This document shows, piece after piece, positions 8,775-16,746 of a stretch of DNA of 35,520 nt. The stretch is from Bacteroidaceae bacterium (lineage in GTDB: Bacteria; Bacteroidota; Bacteroidia; Bacteroidales; Bacteroidaceae), in assembly GCA_017621515.1 (NCBI GenBank), contig JAGASY010000080.1:1-35520 (forward strand). The letters run 5' to 3'. The position numbers were made by a program, and so were the translations under genes. Numbering within the stretch: the first letter of the stretch is position 1; each line of letters opens with the position of its first letter. The notes under the pieces were generated by a model. The model saw only the letters and a list, made by a program, of their open reading frames with translations. It was not told the DNA's origin and searched no databases.

Positions 8775-8813
8775 CAAAAATAATGATTTATTACGGATTA
8801 TACTCTATATTTG
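8775..8813. promoter_or_regulatory. Divergent, closely spaced -7 boxes for GH43 (-) and ogt (+)
   Basis: Minus strand: TATTTTTG read 8782 to 8775. Plus strand: TATATTTG at 8806-8813. Both fit TAnnTTTG; neither has a clean TTTG at -33. The two -7 boxes are only 23 bp apart, so each polymerase footprint would cover the other promoter. Confidence 0.5.
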
Positions 8814-8871
8814 AACGGTGTTTTACTCCACCGATATAGCAAAAAGCAGAACAAACAATAAGATTTTTCGT

Positions 8872-9396
8872 ATGGATTACCTTTATTCATCCCCTGTGGG
8901 TACATTACTTATCAGATGCTGCGACAATTTCCTGTCCGGCATATCTATCATCACAGAAACATCAGGCATTTCAGATATGGCATGTCCCGATATTGCAGAA
9001 AAGGAGACCGACAAGTATCCGCACATTGTAAAGGAGACCTGCCAATGGCTTGACTGCTATTTCAGTGGGAATATTCCTCCAAATGTCCCACCTGTCAAGC
9101 TCGAAGGAACTACATTCCAAAAACAGGTATGGAACATTCTTTTGAGCATTCCATACGGAGCAACAACGACTTACAAAGATATTGCAACAGAAATCGCCTC
9201 GGCAATGAAACGGAAAAGCATGTCGGCACAGGCTGTAGGACAGGCGGTCGGGCATAACCCGATAGGCATCATCATTCCCTGCCACAGAGTTATCGGGTCT
9301 GACGGAAGTCTCACTGGATACGCTTGGGGAACAGACAAGAAGAAATGGCTGCTACAACATGAAGCGCAGACTCTTGCTTCAAAAAAATGTTTCTAA
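8872..9396 (+). CDS. ogt: Methylated-DNA--protein-cysteine methyltransferase (O6-alkylguanine repair)
   Basis: About 174 residues. The active-site motif IIPCHRVIGSDGSLTGY contains acceptor Cys137. The preceding helix-turn-helix (FQKQVWNILLSIPYGATTTYKDIA) and the QAVGHNPIGI asparagine hinge are intact. The protein transfers alkyl groups from O6-alkylguanine to itself and acts once. An upstream in-frame GTG at 8818 exists, but the -7 box at 8806-8813 places transcription start around 8817-8820 and the family start MDYLYSSPVGTL matches the ATG at 8872. Monocistronic, convergent with GH51. Confidence 0.93.
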   Translation: MDYLYSSPVGTLLIRCCDNFLSGISIITETSGISDMACPDIAEKETDKYPHIVKETCQWLDCYFSGNIPPNVPPVKLEGTTFQKQVWNILLSIPYGATTTYKDIATEIASAMKRKSMSAQAVGQAVGHNPIGIIIPCHRVIGSDGSLTGYAWGTDKKKWLLQHEAQTLASKKCF

Positions 9397-9423
9397 GAAA
9401 CTTTCTTTATTTTTATATTGAGG

Positions 9424-9562
9424 TCTATACGTAGATGTATTCACAGACTCTTATGTGAATACCCCTGAACCGGCATAACTCACAGACTCCTCCTGCTTAT
9501 GCGAACACACGTCACATAAACAGGAGGAGTCTGTCGAATATACCCACGTAGCTATAACAAAC
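9424..9562. repeat. Nested palindromic repeat region between ogt and GH51
   Basis: ACAGACTCCTCCTG (9482-9495) and its exact complement CAGGAGGAGTCTGT (9521-9534) can form a 14-bp stem around a 25-nt loop. A second arm, CTATACGTAGATGTATTC-ACAGACTC (9424-9450), is an imperfect reverse complement of GAGTCTGTCGAATATACC-CACGTAGCTATA (9527-9555). The same GTCTGTCGAATATACCCACGTA-like word recurs at 11323, 16962, 17857 and 17893. It may also act as a bidirectional terminator, although no strong T-run is present. Confidence 0.75.
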
Positions 9563-9586
9563 AAATTCAAAAAAACGGCTTCTAAA

Positions 9587-11143
9587 TCACTTTATCTGCA
9601 AAGTGATAATAGCCATCTTTGGCATATCAACTACAAGCTCGCCGTTTTTGTTAATCTTTGCGCCCTTGAAATCTACAGGAACCACCTTGTTCGGAACTTC
9701 AAAAGTATTATGGTCTTTCATATCTTTTGAAGTGAGAATACGTGCATTAACCACTTTTCCTTTCATACCGTCAAGCTTCACCGTCACTTTATTGGAGTTA
9801 TCAAGGTCTGCATTCACCAGATTCACATTCACCGTTCCGTCCGACATTTTAGATGCAGAAGCACTGATGTAAGGTGCTGTGCGCCCCGACTCTTCCCTCT
9901 CGTTTTCAGCAGTAAAAGTATCACAATTGACAGCTACAGGAATATTCACAGCCTCCATATTATCGACATACATACGGAAAACATGATAAGTAGGAGTAAG
10001 CACCATCTTGTCGCCTTTGGTGAGCACCATGCTCTGCAGCACATTAGCCACTTGGGCGATATTCGTCATCTTCACACGCTTGGTGTATTGATGGAATGTG
10101 TTGAGTGAGATTGCAGCAACCATAGCATCGCGCATCGTATTCTGCTGATAAAGATGCCCTCTGACGCTACCCGGTTCTTCATCCCACCATGTACCCCACT
10201 CATCCACAAGAAGAGCCACACGGTTTCTCGGGTCATACTTGTCCATGATGGCAATCTGCTTCTGCAACACTTCCTCTATTCCTACTCCACATTTTGCCAC
10301 AGTCCAATAGTATTGGTCACGAGTGAAATCCGTCGCACTGCCCTTGCTCTTGTTCCATGAATAGCAGGTGTAATAATGAAGAGAAAGTCCGTTCATACGA
10401 TGCCCCACATTCTTCATCATGACTTCTGTCCAGTTATAGTCATAGTCGCTCGCTCCACTTGCAATTTTGTAGAGACGATTTCCATTGTACTCACGGCAGT
10501 AAGTGGAATAACGACGATAAAGGTCGCCATAATACTCCGGGCGCATATTACCTCCGCATCCCCAACTCTCATTGCCTACACCTATATAATATACTTTCCA
10601 CGGATTCTCTCTTCCATTCTGCTTTCTGAGCTTTGCCATAGGTCCGTCTTTGGCTGTCATATACTCAACCCACTTGGCAGTCTCCTCCACTGTGCCGCTT
10701 CCCACATTCATACTGACATACGGTTCGCAACCCAACAATTCACACAGGTTAAGAAACTCGTGCGTACCGAAAGAGTTGTCCTCCACAGTACCGCCCCAGT
10801 TGTTATTCACCATTCTCGGACGGTTCTCTTGCGGACCAATGCCATCCTGCCAATGATATTCGTCAGCAAAACATCCTCCGGGCCAACGCATGACCGGAAC
10901 ACGAATATCCTTTAATGCCTGAAGCACATCATTCCTGTAGCCGTCAGTATTAGGTATCTCTGAATCCTTTCCAACCCATATACCACCATAGATACATGTT
11001 CCGAGATGTTCTGCAAACTGTCCGTAAATTTCCTTGTTGATTTTTTGCTTAGCCTCATCCATGTGCAAAGTGACGTCCGAGGTCTTTTGTGCCATTGAAG
11101 GCATAGCAAGAATCATGGACAAAGCTATCATTATTTTCTTCAT
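9587..11143 (-). CDS. Secreted alpha-L-arabinofuranosidase, GH51
   Basis: 518 residues from the ATG at 11143, which begins a signal peptide ([19 protein letters not shown]). The longer frame up to 11233 adds non-homologous residues upstream of the signal peptide and is rejected. GH51 motifs: YGQFAEHLG (40-48), [15 protein letters not shown] (84-98), the acid/base GVGNES (Glu192) and the nucleophile [10 protein letters not shown] (Glu315). A C-terminal beta-sandwich follows from about residue 400. It releases terminal arabinofuranose from arabinan and arabinoxylan, in the periplasm or outside. It stands alone and is flanked on both sides by the palindromic GTCTGTCGAA repeats. Confidence 0.95.
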   Translation of the reverse strand: MKKIMIALSMILAMPSMAQKTSDVTLHMDEAKQKINKEIYGQFAEHLGTCIYGGIWVGKDSEIPNTDGYRNDVLQALKDIRVPVMRWPGGCFADEYHWQDGIGPQENRPRMVNNNWGGTVEDNSFGTHEFLNLCELLGCEPYVSMNVGSGTVEETAKWVEYMTAKDGPMAKLRKQNGRENPWKVYYIGVGNESWGCGGNMRPEYYGDLYRRYSTYCREYNGNRLYKIASGASDYDYNWTEVMMKNVGHRMNGLSLHYYTCYSWNKSKGSATDFTRDQYYWTVAKCGVGIEEVLQKQIAIMDKYDPRNRVALLVDEWGTWWDEEPGSVRGHLYQQNTMRDAMVAAISLNTFHQYTKRVKMTNIAQVANVLQSMVLTKGDKMVLTPTYHVFRMYVDNMEAVNIPVAVNCDTFTAENEREESGRTAPYISASASKMSDGTVNVNLVNADLDNSNKVTVKLDGMKGKVVNARILTSKDMKDHNTFEVPNKVVPVDFKGAKINKNGELVVDMPKMAIITLQIK

Positions 11144-11193
11144 GATACAAAATGATTTTAAAAAGGTTATTAATAAAATTTTCTTTCTCCGGA

Positions 11194-11201
11194 CAAAAAT
11201 A
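11194..11201 (-). promoter_or_regulatory. Possible -7 box for the GH51 gene
   Basis: TATTTTTG on the minus strand (11201 to 11194), about 50 bp before the ATG. The best upstream partner is a CTTG with an 18-bp spacer, a partial match only. Confidence 0.45.
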
Positions 11202-11245
11202 GCAAAAAAGAAACAATCGCAAGACCAATTCATTAAAATTATTCA

Positions 11246-11360
11246 ACAGACTCCTTCTTTATCTTTATCAAAGTTGTCTTTGACAGACTCTTCCGTCTTG
11301 GCTTTTGCTGTTGTATTCAACCGAAGAATCTGTCGAAGACACCCACCTAAGATATGAAAA
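11246..11360. repeat. Palindromic GTCTGTCGAA repeat cluster upstream of GH51
   Basis: A forward copy (GAAGAATCTGTCGAAGACACCCACC from 11323) faces reverse copies at about 11283-11296 (GACAGACTCTTCCG) and 11246-11265 (ATTCAACAGACTCCTTC). GACAGACTCTTC and GAAGAATCTGTC can form a stem with one G-T pair. It is the same family as at 9424-9562 on the other side of GH51. Confidence 0.65.
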
Positions 11361-11445
11361 AACATCTATTCCAAAAGTGTTTTTATTCTAAAGTTATTCT
11401 TTTACATTTATTTACTTTCAACGAAAAGTCTTTCGAAAAAGCTCT

Positions 11446-11656
11446 AAGTTTCGCAAATTGAACTTGCTCACAAAATGAAAATATCTATGCTGGGAGGAAG
11501 AAAACACTACGCAGAAATCTCAAATCAACAGTGCTGTTTTTATAATCCACACTGCTGTTTACAAAATCAGCACTGCTGTTTTTATAATCAGCACTGTTGA
11601 TTTGAGATTTTTGCGCACTGTTTTCGATTTCTCTCTGCACATACAATAGGTTTTCA
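11446..11656 (+). repeat. Structured intergenic element, copy 1: four 11-bp palindromic words on a 21-bp period
   Basis: Words at 11526 (CAACAGTGCTG), 11547 (CCACACTGCTG), 11568 (CAGCACTGCTG) and 11589 (CAGCACTGTTG) are separated by TTTTTATAAT, TTTACAAAAT and TTTTTATAAT, exactly 21 bp apart. The array is enclosed by 25-bp inverted arms (11501-11525 and 11600-11624, 3 mismatches), giving a 124-bp hyphenated palindrome. Flanking sequence out to 11446 and 11656 is shared with a second, inverted copy at 26887-27099. It has no coding potential that I can see. It lies 110 bp before the promoter of the HAD-HD gene. Confidence 0.9.
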
Positions 11657-11763
11657 GAGCATTTCCGTACATAATTAATAGTCCGTTAAACTTTCAATTA
11701 ACTAAAACAAGAAAATTGAAAACAATTTCCAAAATCTACTACATAGCGAAACATATTGCACTC

Positions 11764-11794
11764 TTTGATTTTTAAGATTTTTGATTTAATTTTG
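11764..11794 (+). promoter_or_regulatory. Consensus Bacteroidales promoter for the HAD-HD gene
   Basis: TTTG at 11764-11767, 19-bp spacer, TAATTTTG at 11787-11794. Predicted start about 11798-11801, which leaves a leader of roughly 150 nt before the ATG at 11949. That leader holds a 46-codon ORF (11807-11947). Confidence 0.8.
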
Positions 11795-11806
11795 CACAGC
11801 AAGAAT

Positions 11807-11947
11807 ATGGGTATCCCAAACATGATTTTTGATAAGCGGATAAAATATATCCAATATCTAAGATTACCGATTTTGCCGGTATCATTTGTTTCATTTTTAA
11901 CCGATTGTACTGTATCAGATAGAGGTACAGCTTTAATTTATTTGTGA
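11807..11947 (+). CDS. Possible 46-codon leader ORF in the HAD-HD transcript
   Basis: ATG at 11807 is the first start codon after the predicted transcription start (about 11800). The frame ends at a TGA (11945-11947) one base before the HAD-HD ATG at 11949, a spacing that permits translational coupling. The peptide begins MGIPNMIFDKRIKYIQYL, is basic at the N-terminus and hydrophobic in the middle (LPVSFVSFL). No homology is recognised, no strong ribosome binding site is seen, and it may be chance. Confidence 0.25.
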   Translation: MGIPNMIFDKRIKYIQYLRLPILPVSFVSFLTDCTVSDRGTALIYL

Positions 11948-11948
11948 C

Positions 11949-13007
11949 ATGGATAATATCAGAAACATAGTCTTTGATTTTGACGGTACGTTAATGGATA
12001 CAGCCCCACTCATTTTGGGCACAATGAAGGCGACGATTGAGAAATTGGGGCTGGAACCGCATACAGACGAAGAGTATAGAGCCACCATCGGGCTTCGTCT
12101 TGAAGAGATTCCCGCAGCATTATGGCAGGCAACACCTGAGGTTGGCAAGCTTTATGCCGCTACCTATCGTCGCATTTTCAATGAATTGAAGCAGTCATTT
12201 CAAATCGAATGTTTTCCCGGAGTAATCGACACATTGAAACTGTTGAATGCAGACGGTTACAGAATGGCAATTGCAAGCAGTCGCAACCGCAAGTCTCTAC
12301 AGGAGTATGTGGATTCGTTTGACATATCCGATTGTTTCACGATGCTTGTGGGAGGAGATGATGTGTTTCAAGGAAAGCCTGCTCCAGACCCGGTGCTGAA
12401 AATACTTGGAAGCTGTGGATGGAAAGCAACTGAGACAATTACTGTCGGCGATGCCTCGGTTGACATACTGATGGGACGTGCAGCCGGAACTGCCACTTGT
12501 GCCGTGACATACGGGAATGGAACGATGGAAGAATTGCTGTCGTCAGAACCCACATTCATGACAGACACATTCAATGCTCTCAGACCGATTGTCAGGGGAG
12601 TGAACCCGGAGATTGTCAAATATGTTGAGCATTCGATAATTCCACGATATGATGATTTTGACAAGGCGCACCGACGCGACCATGTACGGATGGTCATAGA
12701 CCAAAGCCTGTGTCTTCTCCGAAGATTGCCGGAGCTTAATATCGACATGGCATATTGCATTGCTACTTTTCATGATTTGGGTTTGGTGGACGGACGTGAG
12801 AAGCATCACATTGCGTCGGGCAAAATACTTGAGTCCGACAGCTTCATTCGTACATATTTTACCGAGCAGCAGATAGACATTATGAAAGAGGCTGTGGAAG
12901 ACCACAGGGCATCAGGCAAGACGAAGCCTCGCAGTCTCTACGGCATGGTGGTGGCTGATGCCGACCGTTTCATTGAAGCTGAAACGATTATCCGGCGGAC
13001 AATCTAA
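11949..13007 (+). CDS. HAD-family phosphatase fused to HD-domain hydrolase, truncated by an in-frame stop
   Basis: 352 residues before the TAA. N-terminal HAD phosphatase (phosphoglycolate phosphatase/PGMB-like): nucleophile motif FDFDGTLMDT (Asp10, Asp12), IASSRNR motif II, Lys in FQGKPAPDP, and VGDASVDILMG motif IV. The C-terminal half is an HD-type hydrolase: DHVR (His245), FHDLG (His275-Asp276) and VADADRF. It probably acts on phosphorylated small molecules or nucleotides; the substrate is unknown. The frame continues in phase after the TAA (13005-13007) for 75 more codons of plausible protein, so the original protein was about 427 residues. The N-terminal phosphatase could still be active. 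Confidence 0.85.
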   Translation: MDNIRNIVFDFDGTLMDTAPLILGTMKATIEKLGLEPHTDEEYRATIGLRLEEIPAALWQATPEVGKLYAATYRRIFNELKQSFQIECFPGVIDTLKLLNADGYRMAIASSRNRKSLQEYVDSFDISDCFTMLVGGDDVFQGKPAPDPVLKILGSCGWKATETITVGDASVDILMGRAAGTATCAVTYGNGTMEELLSSEPTFMTDTFNALRPIVRGVNPEIVKYVEHSIIPRYDDFDKAHRRDHVRMVIDQSLCLLRRLPELNIDMAYCIATFHDLGLVDGREKHHIASGKILESDSFIRTYFTEQQIDIMKEAVEDHRASGKTKPRSLYGMVVADADRFIEAETIIRRTI

Positions 13008-13232
13008 TATGGATTAGCCAATTACCCCGACCTCGACCGTGCCGGACATCATACTCGTGCCTTGCAACATTTGAAAGTCAAATATGGTCCGGAGGGGTAT
13101 CTCAAAGTTTGGTTGCCGTGGAGTGAAAACAGCGAGCGTCTGCAACATTTACGCACGACAATTGAGAATCCACATCTTCTGGACGATTTGTTCAATCGAA
13201 TCTTTGACGAGGAAACAAAGAATAGAGGTTAA
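13008..13232 (+). pseudogene. Detached C-terminal tail of the HAD-HD protein, downstream of a nonsense codon
   Basis: Same frame as the gene at 11949, directly after TAA 13005-13007, and ending at TAA 13230-13232. It reads YGLANYPDLDRAGHH, then ALQHLKVKYGPEGYLKVWLPW and ends FDEETKNRG. The text joins smoothly with IIRRTI before the stop, and a single C-to-T change in a CAA (Gln) codon would explain the interruption. No frameshift or other lesion is seen, so the change is recent, a sequencing error, or suppressed. Confidence 0.85.
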
Positions 13233-13248
13233 AGTACTTTAAAATAAA

Positions 13249-13279
13249 AACTCTGATAGTTGATAGAGTTATCCTTTTT
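13249..13279 (+). terminator. Weak terminator-like hairpin after the HAD-HD gene
   Basis: AACTCT (13249-13254) pairs with AGAGTT (13265-13270), followed by a T5 run at 13274-13278. The stem is only 6 bp. Confidence 0.4.
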
Positions 13280-13315
13280 CCTATTTTTACGGAATATTAC
13301 ATAAATGGATGGCTT

Positions 13316-14155
13316 ATGCGCATAAAAAAAGTACTTGTTACTTTTCTGCTCCTTTGTATCTTTCTACAAGTCAAGGCAACAGGACTATCAAGTGATATTA
13401 TATTTCTTGATGGCGAAGAATGGTTTTTAATGGCAAAACCTATTAATATGGATTCGGTTTTGTACAGCCGGATGATGAACTTTTTGCCACAAAATCACTG
13501 TGTGACGACTGCCAATTGGGAAGGTTATACAGCCTATTGGGAGGTTCGGGAAGGTTGTTTATATTTACAGCACCTTGAAATATGTGTGTATGACCAACAA
13601 AAGAAAGAAGAACTTACTTTGACTTATACTCCCAAACAGTTGAAAAATTTATTTTCTCCTTATTATAAGCGAGGAAGAATTCGTGCTCACTGGTTTAATG
13701 GAGAGTTACGGGCTGGAAAAGGAAACTTGCTGCGGTATGTTCATTCCGGATTTAAGCGAAATATGGAGACAGAACAAGTGATGACGTTGCGGCAAGGAAA
13801 GATACAAAGCGTTCAGAAATTTCATAACTCCAAATGTTCGGGAATAAATCTGCTTCAGTCGCAGGATGAAATCACGAAACGATTTCCTTGGTGTCGTTTC
13901 CCGGAATACAAAGGGCAACGTCTGATATTTAATATAGGTAAGTTCCAATGCACAGCGGATGGAAAACTATTGGATTTTGATGTGCATTCTGTTTTTGCTC
14001 GCTCCAAACAAGAAAATATCAAAGAGAGCAACCATCTGTTAGTGGAAGCTTTCAAGGAAACACTAAAGAGTATTTATCCTTGGGAAGTTCTTTTAATCAA
14101 TGGAAAACTTATGGTAGAACCTCAAAATTGTGTATTAGTTATTGAAGAAAAGTAG
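13316..14155 (+). CDS. Unrecognised secreted/periplasmic protein
   Basis: 279 residues with a signal peptide (MRIKKVLVTFLLLCIFLQVKA). The mature part is rich in Trp/Tyr (DGEEWFLMAKPIN, WEGYTAYWEVREGCLYLQHL, YPWEVLLINGKLM) and opens with a segment resembling small secreted Bacteroidales proteins that display an 'is what is written/what is printed' two-strand pattern; I cannot name a family. No membrane segment beyond the signal and no catalytic motif that I recognise. It is isolated: 83 bp after the broken HAD-HD gene and 125 bp before the aldo/keto reductase. Codon use and base composition are slightly more AT-rich than in the neighbouring housekeeping genes. Confidence 0.8.
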   Translation: MRIKKVLVTFLLLCIFLQVKATGLSSDIIFLDGEEWFLMAKPINMDSVLYSRMMNFLPQNHCVTTANWEGYTAYWEVREGCLYLQHLEICVYDQQKKEELTLTYTPKQLKNLFSPYYKRGRIRAHWFNGELRAGKGNLLRYVHSGFKRNMETEQVMTLRQGKIQSVQKFHNSKCSGINLLQSQDEITKRFPWCRFPEYKGQRLIFNIGKFQCTADGKLLDFDVHSVFARSKQENIKESNHLLVEAFKETLKSIYPWEVLLINGKLMVEPQNCVLVIEEK

Positions 14156-14241
14156 ATTCTTCTTGCAAACAGCCACCATAAAAGCGTAAAAAGTGAAATT
14201 TTACAGGTCTTATGTGAAACAAAAGTTCTTGAATATGTTAT

Positions 14242-14249
14242 TATTTTTG
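14242..14249 (+). promoter_or_regulatory. -7 box for the aldo/keto reductase
   Basis: TATTTTTG, 32 bp before the ATG at 14281. No TTTG is found at the expected spacing upstream. Confidence 0.5.
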
Positions 14250-14280
14250 CATCGGAAATAAAAACAAAAGAATCAAGAAT

Positions 14281-15120
14281 ATGGAAACTGTAAAATTGAG
14301 TAATGGTATTGAAATGCCAATCGTGGGTTATGGAGTCTATCAGGTTGACCCTGCCGAGTGTGAACGTTGCGTCAGTGATGCCTTGAAAGTCGGTTATAGG
14401 ATGATTGACACAGCTCAAGCATATTATAATGAAGAAGGTGTAGGTGCAGCCATTGCAAAAAGCGGAATACCTCGTAAAGATATTTTTCTCGTGTCCAAAG
14501 TTTGGATTTCAAACTATGGCTATGAGAAAGCGAAAGCTTCAATAGACGAAAGTTTGCGCAAATTGAACACGGACTATATTGATTTGATGTTGCTCCATCA
14601 ACCGTTCTGTGACCGTTACGGTGCTTATCGTGCTTTGGAGGAAGCTTATAAGGAAGGGAAACTCCGCGCCATCGGTGTCAGCAATTTCTATCCGGATCAT
14701 TTCATTGACTTTGCAAACAATGTAGAGATTAAGCCTATGGTCAATCAAGTGGAAACTCATGTTTTCAATCAGCAGGTTCAGGCACAGAAATACATGGAGG
14801 AGTTTGATACTCAAATCATGTCGTGGGGGCCGCTTGCGGAAGGACGCAATAATTTCTTCACTAATCCTGTTCTTGAAGAGATTGGCAATAAATATGGTAA
14901 ATCCGTAGCACAGGTTGCTCTCCGCTGGCTCACTCAGCGCGGTGTGATTATCATTCCGAAGTCTGTACATGTAGAACGTATGGAGCAGAATCTCAACATC
15001 TTGGATTTTACTTTGTCAGATGAAGATATGGCTGCTATTGCAAAACTTGATACCGGCAAGAGCCTTTTCTTCGATCATCATGATCCGGAGATAGTCAAGT
15101 TCTTCATGACTTTGCGCTAA
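14281..15120 (+). CDS. Aldo/keto reductase
   Basis: 279 residues, full length for a bacterial 2,5-diketo-gluconate-reductase-like AKR. The catalytic tetrad is intact: Asp43 (MIDTAQAYYNE), Tyr48, Lys73 (LVSKVW) and His106 (MLLHQP). The NADPH-binding C-terminal part is visible (IIPKSVHVERMEQN). It reduces carbonyls with NADPH; the physiological substrate cannot be read from the sequence. 66 bp separate it from the RibD-like reductase, so the two may be co-transcribed, and an AraC regulator lies convergently just beyond. Confidence 0.95.
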   Translation: METVKLSNGIEMPIVGYGVYQVDPAECERCVSDALKVGYRMIDTAQAYYNEEGVGAAIAKSGIPRKDIFLVSKVWISNYGYEKAKASIDESLRKLNTDYIDLMLLHQPFCDRYGAYRALEEAYKEGKLRAIGVSNFYPDHFIDFANNVEIKPMVNQVETHVFNQQVQAQKYMEEFDTQIMSWGPLAEGRNNFFTNPVLEEIGNKYGKSVAQVALRWLTQRGVIIIPKSVHVERMEQNLNILDFTLSDEDMAAIAKLDTGKSLFFDHHDPEIVKFFMTLR

Positions 15121-15186
15121 CTTTAAAATCATCCGGCAGTATTTATCGAATTAATTGGACATAATAGAATAAAAGAATATATAGAA

Positions 15187-15867
15187 ATGAAAAGACCGTA
15201 TATTATCTGCCACATGGTAGAATCTATTGACGGAAGAATTGATTGTGGCATGGTTGATAAAATCAGTGGTGATGAATACTATGCTACACTCGAATCTCTT
15301 GATTGCAAAGCTTCGGTAGAAGGGCGCATTACGATGGAGCACTATTATGCTCTTCCTGTAAAGTTCGATGCCAAGAATTGTGTTCCTATCGGAAAAGAGC
15401 AAGTTTTCAAGTCAACAGAACGTAATGATTTTCACATCTGTCCGGATTCTAAAGGTACATTAATGTGGGAGAGCGAGACGATGGAAGATACTCGTCCGTT
15501 GCTCATCATTACAAGCGAAAGTGCTTCTGAGCAATACCTTGAGTATCTTCGTCAGAAAGGAATTTCCTATATTGCAGTAGGGAAGGACACAATTAACCTC
15601 AAGCGAGCGATGGAAATATTACACGAAACTTTTGGTGTAGAACGTCTTGCCGTGTTGGGTGGCGGACTTATCAATGGTGGTTTCCTTGCGGCGGGACTAA
15701 TTGACGAGGTCAGTCTTCTGCTCGCACCCGGAATTGACGGACGCGAAGGATGGAGAGCCTTGTTTGACGGTATCGCCGACCAGTCCAAACTTCCTACAAA
15801 ACTTGCTTTACGGTCTGTAGAAAGATTGGACAATGATGTGCTTTGGATAAGATATAATGTACTTTAA
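15187..15867 (+). CDS. RibD C-terminal/dihydrofolate-reductase-fold reductase
   Basis: 226 residues. It has the RibD_C fold pattern: PYIICHMVESIDGRID at the N-terminus, an EGRITMEHY segment, and VLGGGLINGGFLAAGLIDEVSLLLAPGIDG, the typical nucleotide-binding end. RibD_C proteins reduce a ribosylamino-pyrimidine with NADPH in riboflavin synthesis. A stand-alone copy without the deaminase half and without other rib genes nearby is more likely an oxidoreductase of unknown substrate. It probably shares a transcript with the aldo/keto reductase upstream. Confidence 0.9.
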   Translation: MKRPYIICHMVESIDGRIDCGMVDKISGDEYYATLESLDCKASVEGRITMEHYYALPVKFDAKNCVPIGKEQVFKSTERNDFHICPDSKGTLMWESETMEDTRPLLIITSESASEQYLEYLRQKGISYIAVGKDTINLKRAMEILHETFGVERLAVLGGGLINGGFLAAGLIDEVSLLLAPGIDGREGWRALFDGIADQSKLPTKLALRSVERLDNDVLWIRYNVL

Positions 15868-15886
15868 TTCTTGTTATGCTGTGGCG

Positions 15887-15924
15887 AAGTCTGAGAATAT
15901 CTATGGGTGATACATCAGACTTTT
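15887..15924 (+). terminator. Possible hairpin between convergent RibD-like and AraC genes
   Basis: AAGTCTGA (15887-15894) pairs with TCAGACTT (15915-15922), followed by TT. The loop is 20 nt and the 3' arm overlaps the AraC stop codon. Confidence 0.35.
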
Positions 15925-16742
15925 GCACCGGCAAGGCGGAACTGTGCCGGTGACATGCCTATATGTTTCCGGCAATAACGACTGAAATAGCTGACGGATG
16001 TAAAATGCATTTCGTCGGCTATTTGAGTAATTGACAAACGGCTGTCTTCAAGATATGCTATAATTATTAAACTTGTTGCATGGTTGATGTGATAGGATAT
16101 ACTGTGCCCTGTCACTCTCCTTATTGTATCCGAAAGATACTTGGATGTGACATTCAGTTTATTGGCATAGAATGTCACTTCTCTCTCTGTTTTGGGAGTT
16201 CCAGCCTCTATCATGGAGAAAAACTGTGATGTGATGTAACCAACGCGGTCTGTTGTCAACACGTTGTCGTTGACTCGGGTATGAAAATCAAAGAGGTCAT
16301 ACACCATTGTCTGCAAAAGACTTCCTATCATTTCGACATAGAACCGATGTTCCGTATCGTTAATTCTTCTTCGGATATTATGCAAATCCGTTCTGAATCT
16401 CTCTGCGTTTCCTTTATCTACGTTTATTATCGGATTTGAGAACAGGCTTATGCCACCCTGAATAGAATAATTATTTGCCGGCAACAGATTCTGGAGAAAT
16501 TTGCCGGGAGCGGTTATGAACTCACACCGGAAATCCTCGGTTGCTTCAATTGACTGTATGAGGCGAGGCTGTGACAGTACAGCAATCTGTCCTTGGGAAA
16601 TGTGGAAAACCTGTTTGTTGTATGTAAAAGAAGCATTTCCTTCTATACATATCAAGTGTACCACACAATCATAGAAAGCGGGTGAATTTATCCGGTTGAT
16701 ATCTGTTGAATAAACAATATATTCATGAATACTTGTTTTCAT
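15915..16742 (-). CDS. AraC-family transcriptional regulator
   Basis: 275 residues. The N-terminal ~110 residues are a cupin-type sensor (CIEGNASFTYNKQVFHISQGQIAVL). The C-terminal ~100 residues hold the two helix-turn-helix motifs: LNVTSKYLSDTIRRVTG and LSITQIADEMHFTSVSYFSRYCRKHIGMSPAQFR (split here as ITQIADEMHF and FSRYCRKHIGMSPAQFR), the AraC/XylS signature. It is convergent with the aldo/keto reductase and RibD-like genes, and regulators of this type often control an adjacent AKR, so these are the likeliest targets. A full-consensus promoter ends only a few bases before its ATG, implying a leaderless or nearly leaderless mRNA. Confidence 0.93.
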   Translation of the reverse strand: MKTSIHEYIVYSTDINRINSPAFYDCVVHLICIEGNASFTYNKQVFHISQGQIAVLSQPRLIQSIEATEDFRCEFITAPGKFLQNLLPANNYSIQGGISLFSNPIINVDKGNAERFRTDLHNIRRRINDTEHRFYVEMIGSLLQTMVYDLFDFHTRVNDNVLTTDRVGYITSQFFSMIEAGTPKTEREVTFYANKLNVTSKYLSDTIRRVTGHSISYHINHATSLIIIAYLEDSRLSITQIADEMHFTSVSYFSRYCRKHIGMSPAQFRLAGAKV

Positions 16743-16746
16743 ACGA

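Noticed and set aside
11446..11656. CRISPR array
   Set aside because: The 21-bp period with 11-bp words is far shorter than CRISPR repeat-spacer units, the spacers are near identical to each other, and no cas gene is present.
11756..11806. Longer start for the leader ORF before 11807
   Set aside because: The upstream ATG lies before the promoter -7 box, so it would not be in the transcript.
15187..15867. Riboflavin biosynthesis locus with FMN riboswitch
   Set aside because: Only the RibD_C-like gene is present, the upstream 66 bp are too short for an RFN element, and no other rib gene is near.
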